DNA of 37,603 nucleotides from an uncultured Lachnospiraceae bacterium (GTDB lineage Bacteria; Bacillota; Clostridia; Lachnospirales; Lachnospiraceae), in assembly GCA_900316625.1 (NCBI GenBank), contig ONDO01000016.1:1-37603 (forward strand), given 5' to 3'. Each line of letters begins with the position of its first letter. Positions within the stretch are counted from its first letter, which is position 1. The notes under the pieces were generated by a model. The model ran no database searches. It worked only from the letters and a program-made list of their open reading frames with translations, and was not told the origin of the DNA. The position numbers were made by a program, and so were the translations under genes. This document shows positions 8,752 to 16,299 of the stretch, piece by piece.

Positions 8752-8860
8752 TCTCTTATGGAATCGTCATTATTCCGGGCTGGTTCATAGCGTACCTTCT
8801 TAAGTATGACAGGAAGGAAAGACAACTGAGGGAAAATAGGTTGATACCATAATAGTTATT

Positions 8861-8900
8861 AGCGTTTTGTTGCAATAGCAACGGAACGCTTTTCTTTTTC
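8861..8900 (+). terminator. Rho-independent terminator of the trp operon
   Basis: AGCGTTTTGTTGC pairs with GCAACGGAACGCT around an AATA loop: 13 bp including two G-U pairs, followed by TTTCTTTTTC. It lies 110 bases after trpG. The rest of the 215-base gap (8752-8966) contains no gene that I can recognise. Confidence 0.85.
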
Positions 8901-8966
8901 TCTGTAATATGCAATTGTAAAGAAAACAAAGAAAGAACCTAAAATAGTAATTATCGGGAGAAAGAT

Positions 8967-10616
8967 ATGGCAAGGAAATTAGACTTATCCAAGACTGTCT
9001 ACGAATTAATCCAGGAATATCCTGAACTGAAAGATATTATGATTGAAACAGGGTTTAAGGATCTGGCGAATCCCAAAGTCCTTAAGACGGTGGGGCGCGT
9101 CATGACCATTCCCAAAGGCTGCGCCGTGAAAGGAATCGATGTTCCCATGGTGCTTTCAAAGCTGGGAGAGAATGGATTCGAGCTAGCCGGTTCCATGCCA
9201 AAGAGTGCCTTCGGGAAGAAGATGATGAAGAAGGCTCTTGGAGACAAAGTCTTTGAGGAGGATCAGAATGAATCTGGCTTGACCGTAGCTGAGGCTCGTC
9301 GCCATAGCCTGATCAAGTCCTACATCTCCCGCCTGTCCGAGGGAGAGGACCTGGAGTCGGTAAGAGAGGATTTCGTGAAAGAATTCAAGGATGTGGATGC
9401 TTTAGAGATCGTGAAGGCAGAACAGGCCATGATCGATGAGGGAGTGCCCCTGGCGAAGGTGCAGTCCCTTTGTGATATACATTCAGCCCTCTTCCACGGA
9501 GCGACCCGTGAGGAACAGATCGAGAATGCTGAGAAGGCGGTAATAGAGGCAAGGGCCAAGGCCAATGCGCAGGATCAGCAGGTGCAAGGAGAGACTAAGG
9601 CCAGTGAGGCCCAGGCTCTTCTGGACCAGAAGAGTAAGGAAGCCCGGGCTAAGAAGGACGAGGCCAAGTCTAAGATGGTGAGGATGATCGAGATTCCTGG
9701 TCACCCTCTCTACGTCTTCGCCCAGGAGAATCTTGGCATAGAGGCTCAGATAGAAGAGAGTAGAGAAGCCCTGGCGGCAGCGGTTGCTACAGCAGACGAT
9801 AGTCCGGAAAGAGAGGAGAAGGACCAGCATCTCCTTCGTCAAATGAAGACCATGCGAAGACTCTCGGTCCATTATGCCAAGAAAGGAGACCTTCTCTATC
9901 CCGTGCTGGCATCCCGGTACGGAGTACCTGGTCCCTCCGCTGTGATGTGGGGTGTGGATGATGAAATCCGAGATGAGATTCGTCTTCTGGCTTCCTTTGC
10001 AGGAAAAGGAGACTGGTATGATAGTATTGAAGCAGTCCTAAAGAGAGCAGAAGAGATGCTCTTCAAGGAGAGAAATATACTGTTTCCGCTCTGTGCTGAG
10101 AATTTTACGGAAGAGGAATGGAAGGGGATTGCCAGAGATTTGCAGGACTATGATCCCTGCTTTACAGAAGAGATTCCGATCTGGGATCAGGCTAGGGACC
10201 TGAAGAGACCAGAAGCTTCCATCGAAGGAGACGAAGTGCGATTCCCTGTCGGTCATATGAATGCCAAGCAGCTTTCTGCCATGCTGGATACCATTCCCTT
10301 GGAGATTACATTTATCGATAAGGATGACATCAACCGATACTTCAATAGGACGCATGGCAAGAAGCTCTTTAAGCGTCCGGATGCGGCGATTGATCGTGAG
10401 GTCTACTTCTGTCATCCAGCCAAGATAGAGCCTATGGTTCGCGGAATTATTGATGATTTCCGTACAGGAAGAAGAGATTCTGTCGATGTATGGATGAATA
10501 AAAATGACAAACCGGTTTTGGTCAGATATATGGCAGTATATAGTGATGACAATGAATTCCAGGGTACAATGGAGATTGTGCAAAATATGGAATTTGCAGA
10601 GAAACATTTTGTGTAG
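8967..10616 (+). CDS. DUF1858/DUF438/hemerythrin-like/PAS multidomain protein
   Basis: A 549-residue soluble protein with four modules. Residues ~5-70 are a DUF1858 domain (LDLSKTVYELIQEYPEL). Residues ~105-175 are a DUF438 domain. A charged, Ala/Lys/Glu-rich coiled-coil linker spans ~185-230. Residues ~240-395 form a hemerythrin-like HHE helical bundle (IPGHPLYVF, SVHYAKKGDLLYP, MWGVDDEIRDE). Residues ~415-540 form a PAS domain with the HPAK motif near its centre. Related proteins are thought to be redox or gas sensors, but no function is established. Some expected HHE iron ligands look altered (KKGD where KKE is common), so metal binding is uncertain. The start follows ATCGGGAGAAAGAT. It stands alone between terminators. 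Confidence 0.85.
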   Translation: MARKLDLSKTVYELIQEYPELKDIMIETGFKDLANPKVLKTVGRVMTIPKGCAVKGIDVPMVLSKLGENGFELAGSMPKSAFGKKMMKKALGDKVFEEDQNESGLTVAEARRHSLIKSYISRLSEGEDLESVREDFVKEFKDVDALEIVKAEQAMIDEGVPLAKVQSLCDIHSALFHGATREEQIENAEKAVIEARAKANAQDQQVQGETKASEAQALLDQKSKEARAKKDEAKSKMVRMIEIPGHPLYVFAQENLGIEAQIEESREALAAAVATADDSPEREEKDQHLLRQMKTMRRLSVHYAKKGDLLYPVLASRYGVPGPSAVMWGVDDEIRDEIRLLASFAGKGDWYDSIEAVLKRAEEMLFKERNILFPLCAENFTEEEWKGIARDLQDYDPCFTEEIPIWDQARDLKRPEASIEGDEVRFPVGHMNAKQLSAMLDTIPLEITFIDKDDINRYFNRTHGKKLFKRPDAAIDREVYFCHPAKIEPMVRGIIDDFRTGRRDSVDVWMNKNDKPVLVRYMAVYSDDNEFQGTMEIVQNMEFAEKHFV

Positions 10617-10702
10617 CTGCAGGTCAGGCACTTAATATGTAATGCTTTGCATTAAAATAATGGTCATTCTCAAGACAGACTGTATTGTAGGATAATCATC
10701 GG

Positions 10703-10736
10703 CCCGATTAGCTAAGAGGCTAATCGGGTTTTTTTG
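10703..10736 (+). terminator. Rho-independent terminator after the DUF438 gene
   Basis: CCCGATTAGC (10703-10712) pairs perfectly with GCTAATCGGG (10719-10728) around TAAGAG, followed by TTTTTTTG. Confidence 0.92.
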
Positions 10737-10774
10737 ATGGAATATGTCAGAAGGGTGCCGACTTCATCGGTCCA

Positions 10775-10783
10775 TGTTATAAT
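10775..10783 (+). promoter_or_regulatory. Extended -10 promoter for the AI-2E/GNAT pair
   Basis: TGTTATAAT is an extended -10 element (TGN plus TATAAT). The -35 position (GTGCCG region) is poor. Initiation near 10790 would give a short leader of about 35 bases. Confidence 0.6.
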
Positions 10784-10825
10784 GGCAAAAATGAATAAAC
10801 AGATAAAAGAAAGTTGGCTCGACTT

Positions 10826-12013
10826 ATGAAATGGAATAAGAACTGGAGAGAAGATCGTTGGGAAGCGAATACGATTGCGGCATGTTCAGCGGTTATACTC
10901 TATGTTGTATTAATGAATATTGGTGGAATATGGAAGGGCTTTACGAGTATCTTCTCTGTAGTCTCTCCGGTTATTCTAGGTGCAGTCATTGCTTATGTTA
11001 TTGATCCCTTTACGGTACTCATCCAGAGAACCATTCTGAAAAAGGTAAAGAGCGAGAAATGGAATCGTAGATGGGGGGTTCTGATTTCCCTCCTGGCCTT
11101 GCTTGCCTTAGTAACCATTCTGCTTCTTTCTCTCATTCCCCAGCTGTTCGATAGCGTAAGCACCTTTATGAACAATATTGAAAAGTATTCAGATAGCTAT
11201 GATGATTTCTCAGCTATCTTAATGAGCTTACCATTCGAGTTACCTCCAGCCCTGCAGGGTGCAGCATCCTCTCTGGATGGACTGATCAATTCCCTGATTA
11301 CCCTGATCAAGAGTCACCAGGGTGATCTTCTTAATGCGTCGATGAATATCGGAAGCAGTATCATGATCTGGGTTTTGGGCTTTATCCTTGCTATTTATTT
11401 TCTCTTGGCAAAGCAGCCGATCATTATCGGATTCAAGCGTTTCTTCTCTGCAGTGCTTCCTGAGAAGAAGAATCGCCATTTCAGAGATTTTTTAAGACGT
11501 TGTAACGATATTCTTGTTCGATACATCGCCTTCGACCTTGTGGATGGCTTGATCGTTGGAATCATCAACTGGATCTTCATGATGATCACAGGACTGCCTT
11601 ATGCAGTACTGATCTCGGTAGTTGTCGGTGTTACCAACCTTGCACCCACTTTTGGACCCATTGTCGGAGGCGTTGTTGGTGCCTTTATTCTGGTGCTGGT
11701 GAATCCGGGATATGCAATCTGGTTTTTGATCTTTACCCTGATCCTGCAGACGGTTGATGGCTATATCCTGAAGCCAAAGCTCTTCGGAGATTCCCTTGGA
11801 ATCTCCTCTGTCCTGATTCTGGTTTCCATCATTATTCTTGGAAGGATCTTTGGCGTTGTAGGTGTCCTTCTCTCCATCCCAATTGCAGCGATTGTGGACT
11901 TCATGTATCGTGATCTCTTCTTAAAGCCACTGGAAGACAGAGCGGAGAAAGAGACAGGAGACAAGGAATTAGAGAATGATCCCTCCGAAATAACCAAGGA
12001 GCAGGATCAGTAA
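10826..12013 (+). CDS. AI-2E family transporter (first copy)
   Basis: An integral membrane protein of about 395 residues with the AI-2E (TqsA/PerM) pattern. There is a pair of N-terminal helices, a soluble segment with amphipathic helices (~105-165), and then a run of hydrophobic helices. The family signature is near the C terminus (TVDGYILKPKLFGDSLG, then IFGVVGVLLSIPIAAI). Family members have been linked to autoinducer-2 export or Na+/H+ exchange; the substrate here is unknown. The tail after ~370 is charged and cytoplasmic. ATG 10826 is used; an in-frame TTG at 10814 follows AAAGAAAG and would add four residues, and neither has a strong ribosome binding site. It is followed after 37 bases by a GNAT gene, and a paralogue lies at 28824. 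Confidence 0.86.
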   Translation: MKWNKNWREDRWEANTIAACSAVILYVVLMNIGGIWKGFTSIFSVVSPVILGAVIAYVIDPFTVLIQRTILKKVKSEKWNRRWGVLISLLALLALVTILLLSLIPQLFDSVSTFMNNIEKYSDSYDDFSAILMSLPFELPPALQGAASSLDGLINSLITLIKSHQGDLLNASMNIGSSIMIWVLGFILAIYFLLAKQPIIIGFKRFFSAVLPEKKNRHFRDFLRRCNDILVRYIAFDLVDGLIVGIINWIFMMITGLPYAVLISVVVGVTNLAPTFGPIVGGVVGAFILVLVNPGYAIWFLIFTLILQTVDGYILKPKLFGDSLGISSVLILVSIIILGRIFGVVGVLLSIPIAAIVDFMYRDLFLKPLEDRAEKETGDKELENDPSEITKEQDQ

Positions 12014-12050
12014 TAAGTTTCGAATAACAGACAGGGACGAATCTATCAAT

Positions 12051-12671
12051 ATGCAAGCGAATATTAGAAAACTAAAAGCGGATGATATTGCAAGAATCTA
12101 TCCATACATGGTTATAGACTTTCCGGATAATGAGAGAAAGCCACAGAAGATGATCGAGGACTCCTTCGAGAGCGGTTTTATGGAAGGCTATGCTCTCTGT
12201 CAGGAAGAGGATGTAAGCGTAACAGACGGCAGCGGCATCCGAGGCGAGCTTCTCGCTTATGCCCTTTTTGTAAAGCTAGGCGATGTGCTACTCTTCGATT
12301 ATCTGGCTGTGCTTCCGGACTATCGGGAGAGCGGGCTTGGTTCTATATTTCTCGAAGAGCTTCGAAAATATCTCACGGGGTATGAGTGTGTCATCGGTGA
12401 GGTGGAAAATCCTGATTATTGCACTGATCCCGAGGAGAAGAAGGCCATGGAGCGGCGGATCCGCTTCTATCTCAAGAATGGTGTCAGAGACACCGGCGCC
12501 AGTGGGCAGGTATATACAGTGGAATACCGATTCTTCGAGCTGATTGGCAGGAAGAAGCACAGCCCGGAGGAAGCGATGGAGCGCATCGGTCGTTTCTACC
12601 ACACCTACTGGCCCAGGCAGGAAGACTATGATAAGCATGTAGTGATGCACGTGTCGCCTGGTGCTCGTTGA
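12051..12671 (+). CDS. GNAT-family N-acetyltransferase
   Basis: A 206-residue soluble protein with a GNAT fold pattern. An N-terminal substrate segment is followed by the strand LLFDYLAVLPDYR and the acetyl-CoA pyrophosphate loop ESGLGSIFLEEL (about residues 92-103). After a strand-helix unit come RFYLKNGVRDTGASG and a tyrosine-rich C-terminal region. The acceptor substrate cannot be told from the sequence. The start follows CAGGGACGAATCTATCAAT, a distant weak site, so translation may rely on the upstream permease message. Its stop codon overlaps the -35 box of the next promoter. Confidence 0.8.
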   Translation: MQANIRKLKADDIARIYPYMVIDFPDNERKPQKMIEDSFESGFMEGYALCQEEDVSVTDGSGIRGELLAYALFVKLGDVLLFDYLAVLPDYRESGLGSIFLEELRKYLTGYECVIGEVENPDYCTDPEEKKAMERRIRFYLKNGVRDTGASGQVYTVEYRFFELIGRKKHSPEEAMERIGRFYHTYWPRQEDYDKHVVMHVSPGAR

Positions 12672-12696
12672 CATCTTAGGATTCAGAAGATATAAT
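12668..12696 (+). promoter_or_regulatory. Consensus promoter of tyrS
   Basis: TTGACA (12668-12673) and TATAAT (12691-12696) with a 17-base spacer, a perfect consensus match. The -35 box overlaps the TGA stop (12669-12671) of the upstream acetyltransferase gene. Confidence 0.9.
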
Positions 12697-12702
12697 CGCA
12701 TT

Positions 12703-13046
12703 TATTGAGGGTCATCCCGGCATGATAGGCATGGCGGGTGATCGAAGGCTTTGATGGGAATCCAGTAAGCTGTAGCCGAAACCTTTGGAGAGAACTGCCG
12801 GGCGCTGCGAGGCAGAAGGAAGCTATGGACGAATTACCTCCCGGAGCTCTGCACAGAACCGTTTGCTCTTCATTTCCGAGGGAGACCTCTTCGTAAATGT
12901 AGGGCTTACCCAGTAGGCTGCAGCGTAGGTCGGCGTTAACGATTAATGAGGCAGGTAATCCTGCGAACAAAGGTGGTACCACGAGAGAATACTAAGCTCC
13001 TCGTCCTTTGATCTTCACGTTGAGGATCGGGGCGGGGAGCTTTTTC
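12703..13046 (+). promoter_or_regulatory. T-box leader, tyrosine specific
   Basis: A leader of about 340 bases with the T-box core AAAGGTGGTACCACGAGAG (12969-12987) and a terminator just after it. Upstream are typical stem blocks such as CAGTAGGCTGCAGCGTAGG (12911-12929). The codon TAC at 12835-12837, in GAATTACCTC, fits the specifier position and matches the tyrS gene downstream. Uncharged tRNA-Tyr should promote read-through. The class is certain; the specifier position is inferred from context. Confidence 0.92.
12995..13046 (+). terminator. T-box attenuator terminator (tyrS)
   Basis: AGCTCCTCGTCC (12995-13006) pairs with GGGCGGGGAGCT (13030-13041), including two G-U pairs, across a 23-base interior that itself can fold, followed by TTTTT. 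It is the OFF structure of the tyrosine T-box. Confidence 0.87.
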
Positions 13047-13120
13047 ATCTGAACGACTGCGTGGCAGCGGATGGAGATAAGTTCCGGATACTTCGATCGG
13101 TAGAAGTCAGGAGGAAAAAC

Positions 13121-14353
13121 ATGACACTTTACGAAGAACTTCAGGCAAGAGGGCTCGTTGCCCAGGTTACGGATGAGAAGCTCATCCCCGACCTTATCAA
13201 CAATGGCAAGGCAACCTTCTATATCGGTTTTGACCCGACGGCAGATTCCCTGCACGTTGGTCACTTTATGGCGCTTCTTCTGATGAAGAGACTGCAGATG
13301 GGCGGAAATAAGCCAATCGCTCTGGTTGGTGGTGGAACCGGTATGATCGGTGACCCTTCCGGACGTACGGATATGCGTTCCATGATGACCACAGATATCA
13401 TCGACCATAACTGCGAATGCTTCCGTAAGCAGATGTCCCGCTTCATCGACTTTGGCGATGGCGCAGGTCAGGCTATGATGGTTAACAATGCGGACTGGCT
13501 CCGTGACCTCAACTTCCTCGAGTTCATGAGAGATATCGGTTCCCAGTTCAACGTTGCAAACATGCTTCGTGCACGTGCTTATGAGAATCGTATGGCAAGA
13601 GAAGGCGGTCTGACCTTCTTCGAGATGAGCTACATGCTTCTCCAGGCTTACGATTTCCTTCAGCTCTACGAGAGATATGGATGTAACATGGAGTTCGGTG
13701 GAGACGACCAGTGGTCCAATATGCTGGCAGGTTCCGACCTCATCCGTAAGAAGCTGCAGAAGAATGATGCCGGTGCAATGACCATTAACCTTCTTCTTAA
13801 GCATGACGGTACCAAGATGGGTAAGACCGCAGGCGGTGCTGTATGGCTTGATCCCGATAAGACCAGCCCTTACGATTTCTACCAGTACTGGAGAAATGTA
13901 GATGATGCTGATGTTCTTAAGTTCATCCGTATGATGACCTTCCTCCCTCTGGAGCAGGTTGACGAGATGGATAAGTGGGAAGGCGCTCAGCTCAACCAGG
14001 CAAAGGAAATCCTTGCTACAGAGCTTACCACCATGGTGCATGGTTCTGAAGAAGCTGAGAAGGCGAAGACTGCAGCGAAGTCCGTATTCACTTCCGGTTC
14101 TGCAGAGAACATGCCTGTTACCAAGCTGGAGGATGAAGATTTTACCGAGGATGAGATCGATATCCGTAAGGTTCTTCAGAAGGCTGGTTTTGCAGGATCT
14201 CTTACCGAAGGTAAGCGTGCTGTAGAGCAGGGTGGTGTTTCTGTTAACGGCGAGGCTGTTACAGATCCTTTCCAGAAGTATACGAAGGCTGATTTCGAAG
14301 CAGAATTCGTTCTCCGCAAGGGCAAGAAGAAGTTCTGCAGAGTAGAACGGTAA
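13121..14353 (+). CDS. tyrS: Tyrosyl-tRNA synthetase
   Basis: Class I synthetase that charges tRNA-Tyr. The 410-residue protein has HVGH (45-48) in DSLHVGHFMALL as its HIGH motif and KMGKT (about 232-236) as its KMSKS motif. Tyrosine-binding residues lie around YDFLQLYERYGCNMEFGGDDQ, split as YDFLQLYERYGC then GGDDQW. A C-terminal S4-like RNA-binding domain (about 340-405) contains GGVSVNGEAV. It is the TyrS type, not TyrZ. ATG 13121 is chosen because GTCAGGAGGAAAAAC directly precedes it; the frame is open from 13061. Codon choice is strongly biased, as expected for a highly expressed gene. It is controlled by the upstream T-box. Confidence 0.97.
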   Translation: MTLYEELQARGLVAQVTDEKLIPDLINNGKATFYIGFDPTADSLHVGHFMALLLMKRLQMGGNKPIALVGGGTGMIGDPSGRTDMRSMMTTDIIDHNCECFRKQMSRFIDFGDGAGQAMMVNNADWLRDLNFLEFMRDIGSQFNVANMLRARAYENRMAREGGLTFFEMSYMLLQAYDFLQLYERYGCNMEFGGDDQWSNMLAGSDLIRKKLQKNDAGAMTINLLLKHDGTKMGKTAGGAVWLDPDKTSPYDFYQYWRNVDDADVLKFIRMMTFLPLEQVDEMDKWEGAQLNQAKEILATELTTMVHGSEEAEKAKTAAKSVFTSGSAENMPVTKLEDEDFTEDEIDIRKVLQKAGFAGSLTEGKRAVEQGGVSVNGEAVTDPFQKYTKADFEAEFVLRKGKKKFCRVER

Positions 14354-14371
14354 TCTAAGGCTGATTTTCGG

Positions 14372-14412
14372 ATTCCCGGCTATTCTCTATGGGTAGTCGG
14401 GGATTTGTTTTT
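14372..14412 (+). terminator. Rho-independent terminator after tyrS
   Basis: ATTCCCGGCTA (14372-14382) pairs with TAGTCGGGGAT with two G-U pairs around a 10-base loop, followed by TTGTTTTT. The next gene starts only a few bases after the T run, so it must be read by incomplete termination or by a promoter not recognised here. Confidence 0.8.
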
Positions 14413-14426
14413 AGATGGGAAATTAT

Positions 14427-14978
14427 ATGCAGGAAGTTGAGTTTTCGATTTTATACTGGTTCCAGGGACTCCATAATCCGGTTCTGGACAAGTTTGAAGT
14501 AGCAGTATCTTCCCTGGGAAATGCCGGAATCCTATGGATCGTTCTGGCACTTCTCATGGTGATTCTCTGTAAGGATAAGAAGGCCGGCTGGTCGGCAGGT
14601 GCAGCCCTGGTTTTGTCAGGAATTATCATCAATCTTCTGATCAAACCCCTGGTGGCGAGAGACCGACCCTGCTGGATCGTGGATCCATCGACTTTCGCCC
14701 AGCTGGTTCCAATCCCTAAGGATTATTCCTTCCCGAGTGGACATAGCAGCGCAGCTTTCGCCTTCTCCGTAGCAATCTTCCCTTATTACAGGAAGTGGAG
14801 CATTGCAAGCCTTGTACTGTCAGTACTGATTGCTCTGTCACGTATGTATCTCTTCGTGCACTGGCCGACCGATGTACTCTGTGGAACTCTGCTCGGCATC
14901 GCAGAGGGACTTCTGGGTATCATCATCGTGAAGTTCATCTACCAGAAGATGGAAGAGAAGAAGCAGGGAGAAATGTAG
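14427..14978 (+). CDS. PAP2-family phosphatase
   Basis: A membrane phosphatase of about 183 residues with the three PAP2 motifs. These are KPLVARDRP (K...RP, about residues 75-83), PSGHSSAAF (about 104-112) and SRMYLFVHWPTD (about 137-148) with the catalytic His and Asp. Helices flank the motifs. Members dephosphorylate undecaprenyl pyrophosphate or phosphatidic-acid-type lipids; the short form with an N-terminal EFSILYWFQGL segment resembles BcrC/undecaprenyl-PP phosphatases, but the substrate is inferred. ATG 14427 follows GATGGGAAATTAT; ATG 14415, four codons earlier, lies directly after the tyrS terminator T run and has no binding site. Confidence 0.87.
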   Translation: MQEVEFSILYWFQGLHNPVLDKFEVAVSSLGNAGILWIVLALLMVILCKDKKAGWSAGAALVLSGIIINLLIKPLVARDRPCWIVDPSTFAQLVPIPKDYSFPSGHSSAAFAFSVAIFPYYRKWSIASLVLSVLIALSRMYLFVHWPTDVLCGTLLGIAEGLLGIIIVKFIYQKMEEKKQGEM

Positions 14979-14994
14979 GGCTTTCCCATCAGAT

Positions 14995-15008
14995 ATGATT
15001 TAAATCAA
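14995..15008. promoter_or_regulatory. Palindrome upstream of the riboswitch promoter, possible operator
   Basis: TGATTTAAATCA (14996-15007) is a perfect 12-base palindrome ending ten bases before the -35 box at 15018. In its context ATGAT-TTAA-ATCAA it differs by one base from the CRP/FNR-family consensus TTGAT-N4-ATCAA. It is centred about 51 bases before the predicted transcription start. This is a sequence match only. Confidence 0.35.
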
Positions 15009-15017
15009 GAATATGTC

Positions 15018-15046
15018 TTGACGAAGGGAAAACAGGAACGTAGAAT
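15018..15046 (+). promoter_or_regulatory. Promoter of the riboswitch/cation exchanger transcript
   Basis: TTGACG (15018-15023) and TAGAAT (15041-15046) with a 17-base spacer. Predicted initiation near 15053 is just before the aptamer. Confidence 0.8.
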
Positions 15047-15052
15047 AAATTT

Positions 15053-15206
15053 ATTCGTAAGGGAGTAGTTCGCAGCGTAAAAATAAGCTGTGATCCTGTC
15101 AACAATCGCGATTATCGATATAGGATAATCTGGCAGAATCTGAAAGAATGAGACTTGCGTACATCAAGGAGATAAGTGTTTCCAGATGTACGCAGGTCTT
15201 TTTTTA
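15053..15206 (+). promoter_or_regulatory. yybP-ykoY (Mn2+-sensing) riboswitch with terminator
   Basis: The 5' block AAGGGAGTAG (15059-15068) and the 3' block CTGGCAGAATCTGAAAGAAT, then GAGACTTGC (15150-15158), match the conserved strands of the yybP-ykoY aptamer. This class binds Mn2+ and turns on exporters. The 3' strand continues into a 15-bp terminator stem, AGACTTGCGTACATC (15151-15165) with GATGTACGCAGGTCT (15185-15199), followed by seven T residues. The aptamer closing strand and the terminator share GAGACTTGC, the expected switching arrangement. The downstream gene is a cation exchanger, which fits. Assignment is by motif and context, not by a covariance search. Confidence 0.8.
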
Positions 15207-15305
15207 TGAATCGACGAAGCAATGGTTCATAGTCTGAAGAACGAGACGAGCGGATGAGACATAATAATGCCGTACGTTTCGGTAGTAGGTGAAAGGAAGT
15301 TCATT

Positions 15306-16277
15306 ATGGAATTGGTAAAATCCATCTTGATCCTTGTTGTAGGATTCGTCCTTCTGGTAAAGGGAGCGGATTTCTTTGTTGATGGAGCATCTGCGATTGC
15401 AAAGAAATTGCATATCCCATCTCTGATCATAGGTCTTACCATCGTTGCGATGGGAACCTCTCTTCCGGAATTGTCCGTAAGTGTCACAGCAGCGCTTGCG
15501 AATCAGAATTCCCTGGCCATCTCGAATGTCATCGGCTCGAACATCTTCAACCTGATGGTAGTTCTTGGAATCTGTGCCGTTATTGCACCGATTGGTGTAA
15601 GCAACATTGTAATTAAGAGGGATTATCCCTTCTCTGTATTCTGTGCAATCCTTATGGCTGTGCTTGGCTCCTTTGGGCTTACGATCAACCGTATCGACGG
15701 TATCGTTCTCCTGGTCTTCTTCGCCGGATATCTTGGTGTTATGTTCTATGATGCCAAGAAGGTAAGAAAATCAGCAGCCGAAATGGAATATGAAGATGAA
15801 ATCGACGAAGCAACCGAGGATACAGAGGACATTCCTCTCTGGAAAGGTATTCTCTTTGTCGTGGGTGGAGCAGCTGCCGTTAAATACGGTGGAGACTTCA
15901 CGGTAGATGGAGCAGTAAGTATTGCAACAATGCTTGGTGTAACGGAGACACTGATCGGTCTAACCATCGTTGCGATGGGAACCTCTCTTCCGGAACTTGT
16001 AACCTCTCTCGTCGCAGCTCGTAAGAAAGAGCTGGATATGGCAGTTGGTAATGTTGTTGGATCGAATGTCTTCAACATCCTAACCATCCTTGGTATTGGT
16101 TCCGTTATTACTCCCATAGCTTTCAATATGCAGAACTTTGTTGATATCTGCGTACTGGCAGTTTTTTCCCTCTTTGTCTGGATCTTCTGTGCGACCCGGA
16201 AGAGAATCGGCAGATTTGAAGGTGCCTTCATGCTGATCTGCTATGCAGTCTATCTGATATATATCTGCATACGATAA
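15306..16277 (+). CDS. Calcium/sodium antiporter (CaCA family), probably Mn2+/Ca2+ exporter
   Basis: A 323-residue inner-membrane exchanger with two inverted halves. Each half has an alpha-repeat: MGTSLPELS (49-57) with NVIGSNIFN in the first, and MGTSLPELV (224-232) with NVVGSNVFN in the second. An acidic cytoplasmic loop (about 160-185) joins the halves. The family exchanges Ca2+ for Na+ or H+. The Mn2+ riboswitch ahead suggests that this member exports Mn2+ as well or instead; that is inference. ATG 15306 follows GTGAAAGGAAGTTCATT; the frame is open from 15267. The two halves share an exact 33-base DNA repeat at the GTSLPE motif. Confidence 0.92.
   Translation: MELVKSILILVVGFVLLVKGADFFVDGASAIAKKLHIPSLIIGLTIVAMGTSLPELSVSVTAALANQNSLAISNVIGSNIFNLMVVLGICAVIAPIGVSNIVIKRDYPFSVFCAILMAVLGSFGLTINRIDGIVLLVFFAGYLGVMFYDAKKVRKSAAEMEYEDEIDEATEDTEDIPLWKGILFVVGGAAAVKYGGDFTVDGAVSIATMLGVTETLIGLTIVAMGTSLPELVTSLVAARKKELDMAVGNVVGSNVFNILTILGIGSVITPIAFNMQNFVDICVLAVFSLFVWIFCATRKRIGRFEGAFMLICYAVYLIYICIR
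15438..15995 (+). repeat. 33-base exact direct repeat inside the antiporter gene
   Basis: Positions 15438-15470 and 15963-15995 are identical over 33 bases (starting ACCATCGTTGCGATGGGAAC) and continue leftward with one mismatch through GGTCT. Both encode the TIVAMGTSLPE segment of the two alpha-repeats. The rest of the halves is much more diverged. Confidence 0.9.
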
Positions 16278-16299
16278 TAGAAGCATATATGTTTTTTTG

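Noticed and set aside
12683-12982. Minus-strand frame of 99 codons opposite the tyrosine T-box leader
   Set aside because: The region is a regulatory leader on the plus strand; the frame has no supporting features.
12992-14041. Long minus-strand open frame of 349 codons opposite tyrS
   Set aside because: tyrS on the plus strand has all catalytic motifs, a strong ribosome binding site and biased codons; the opposite frame is an antisense shadow caused by that bias.
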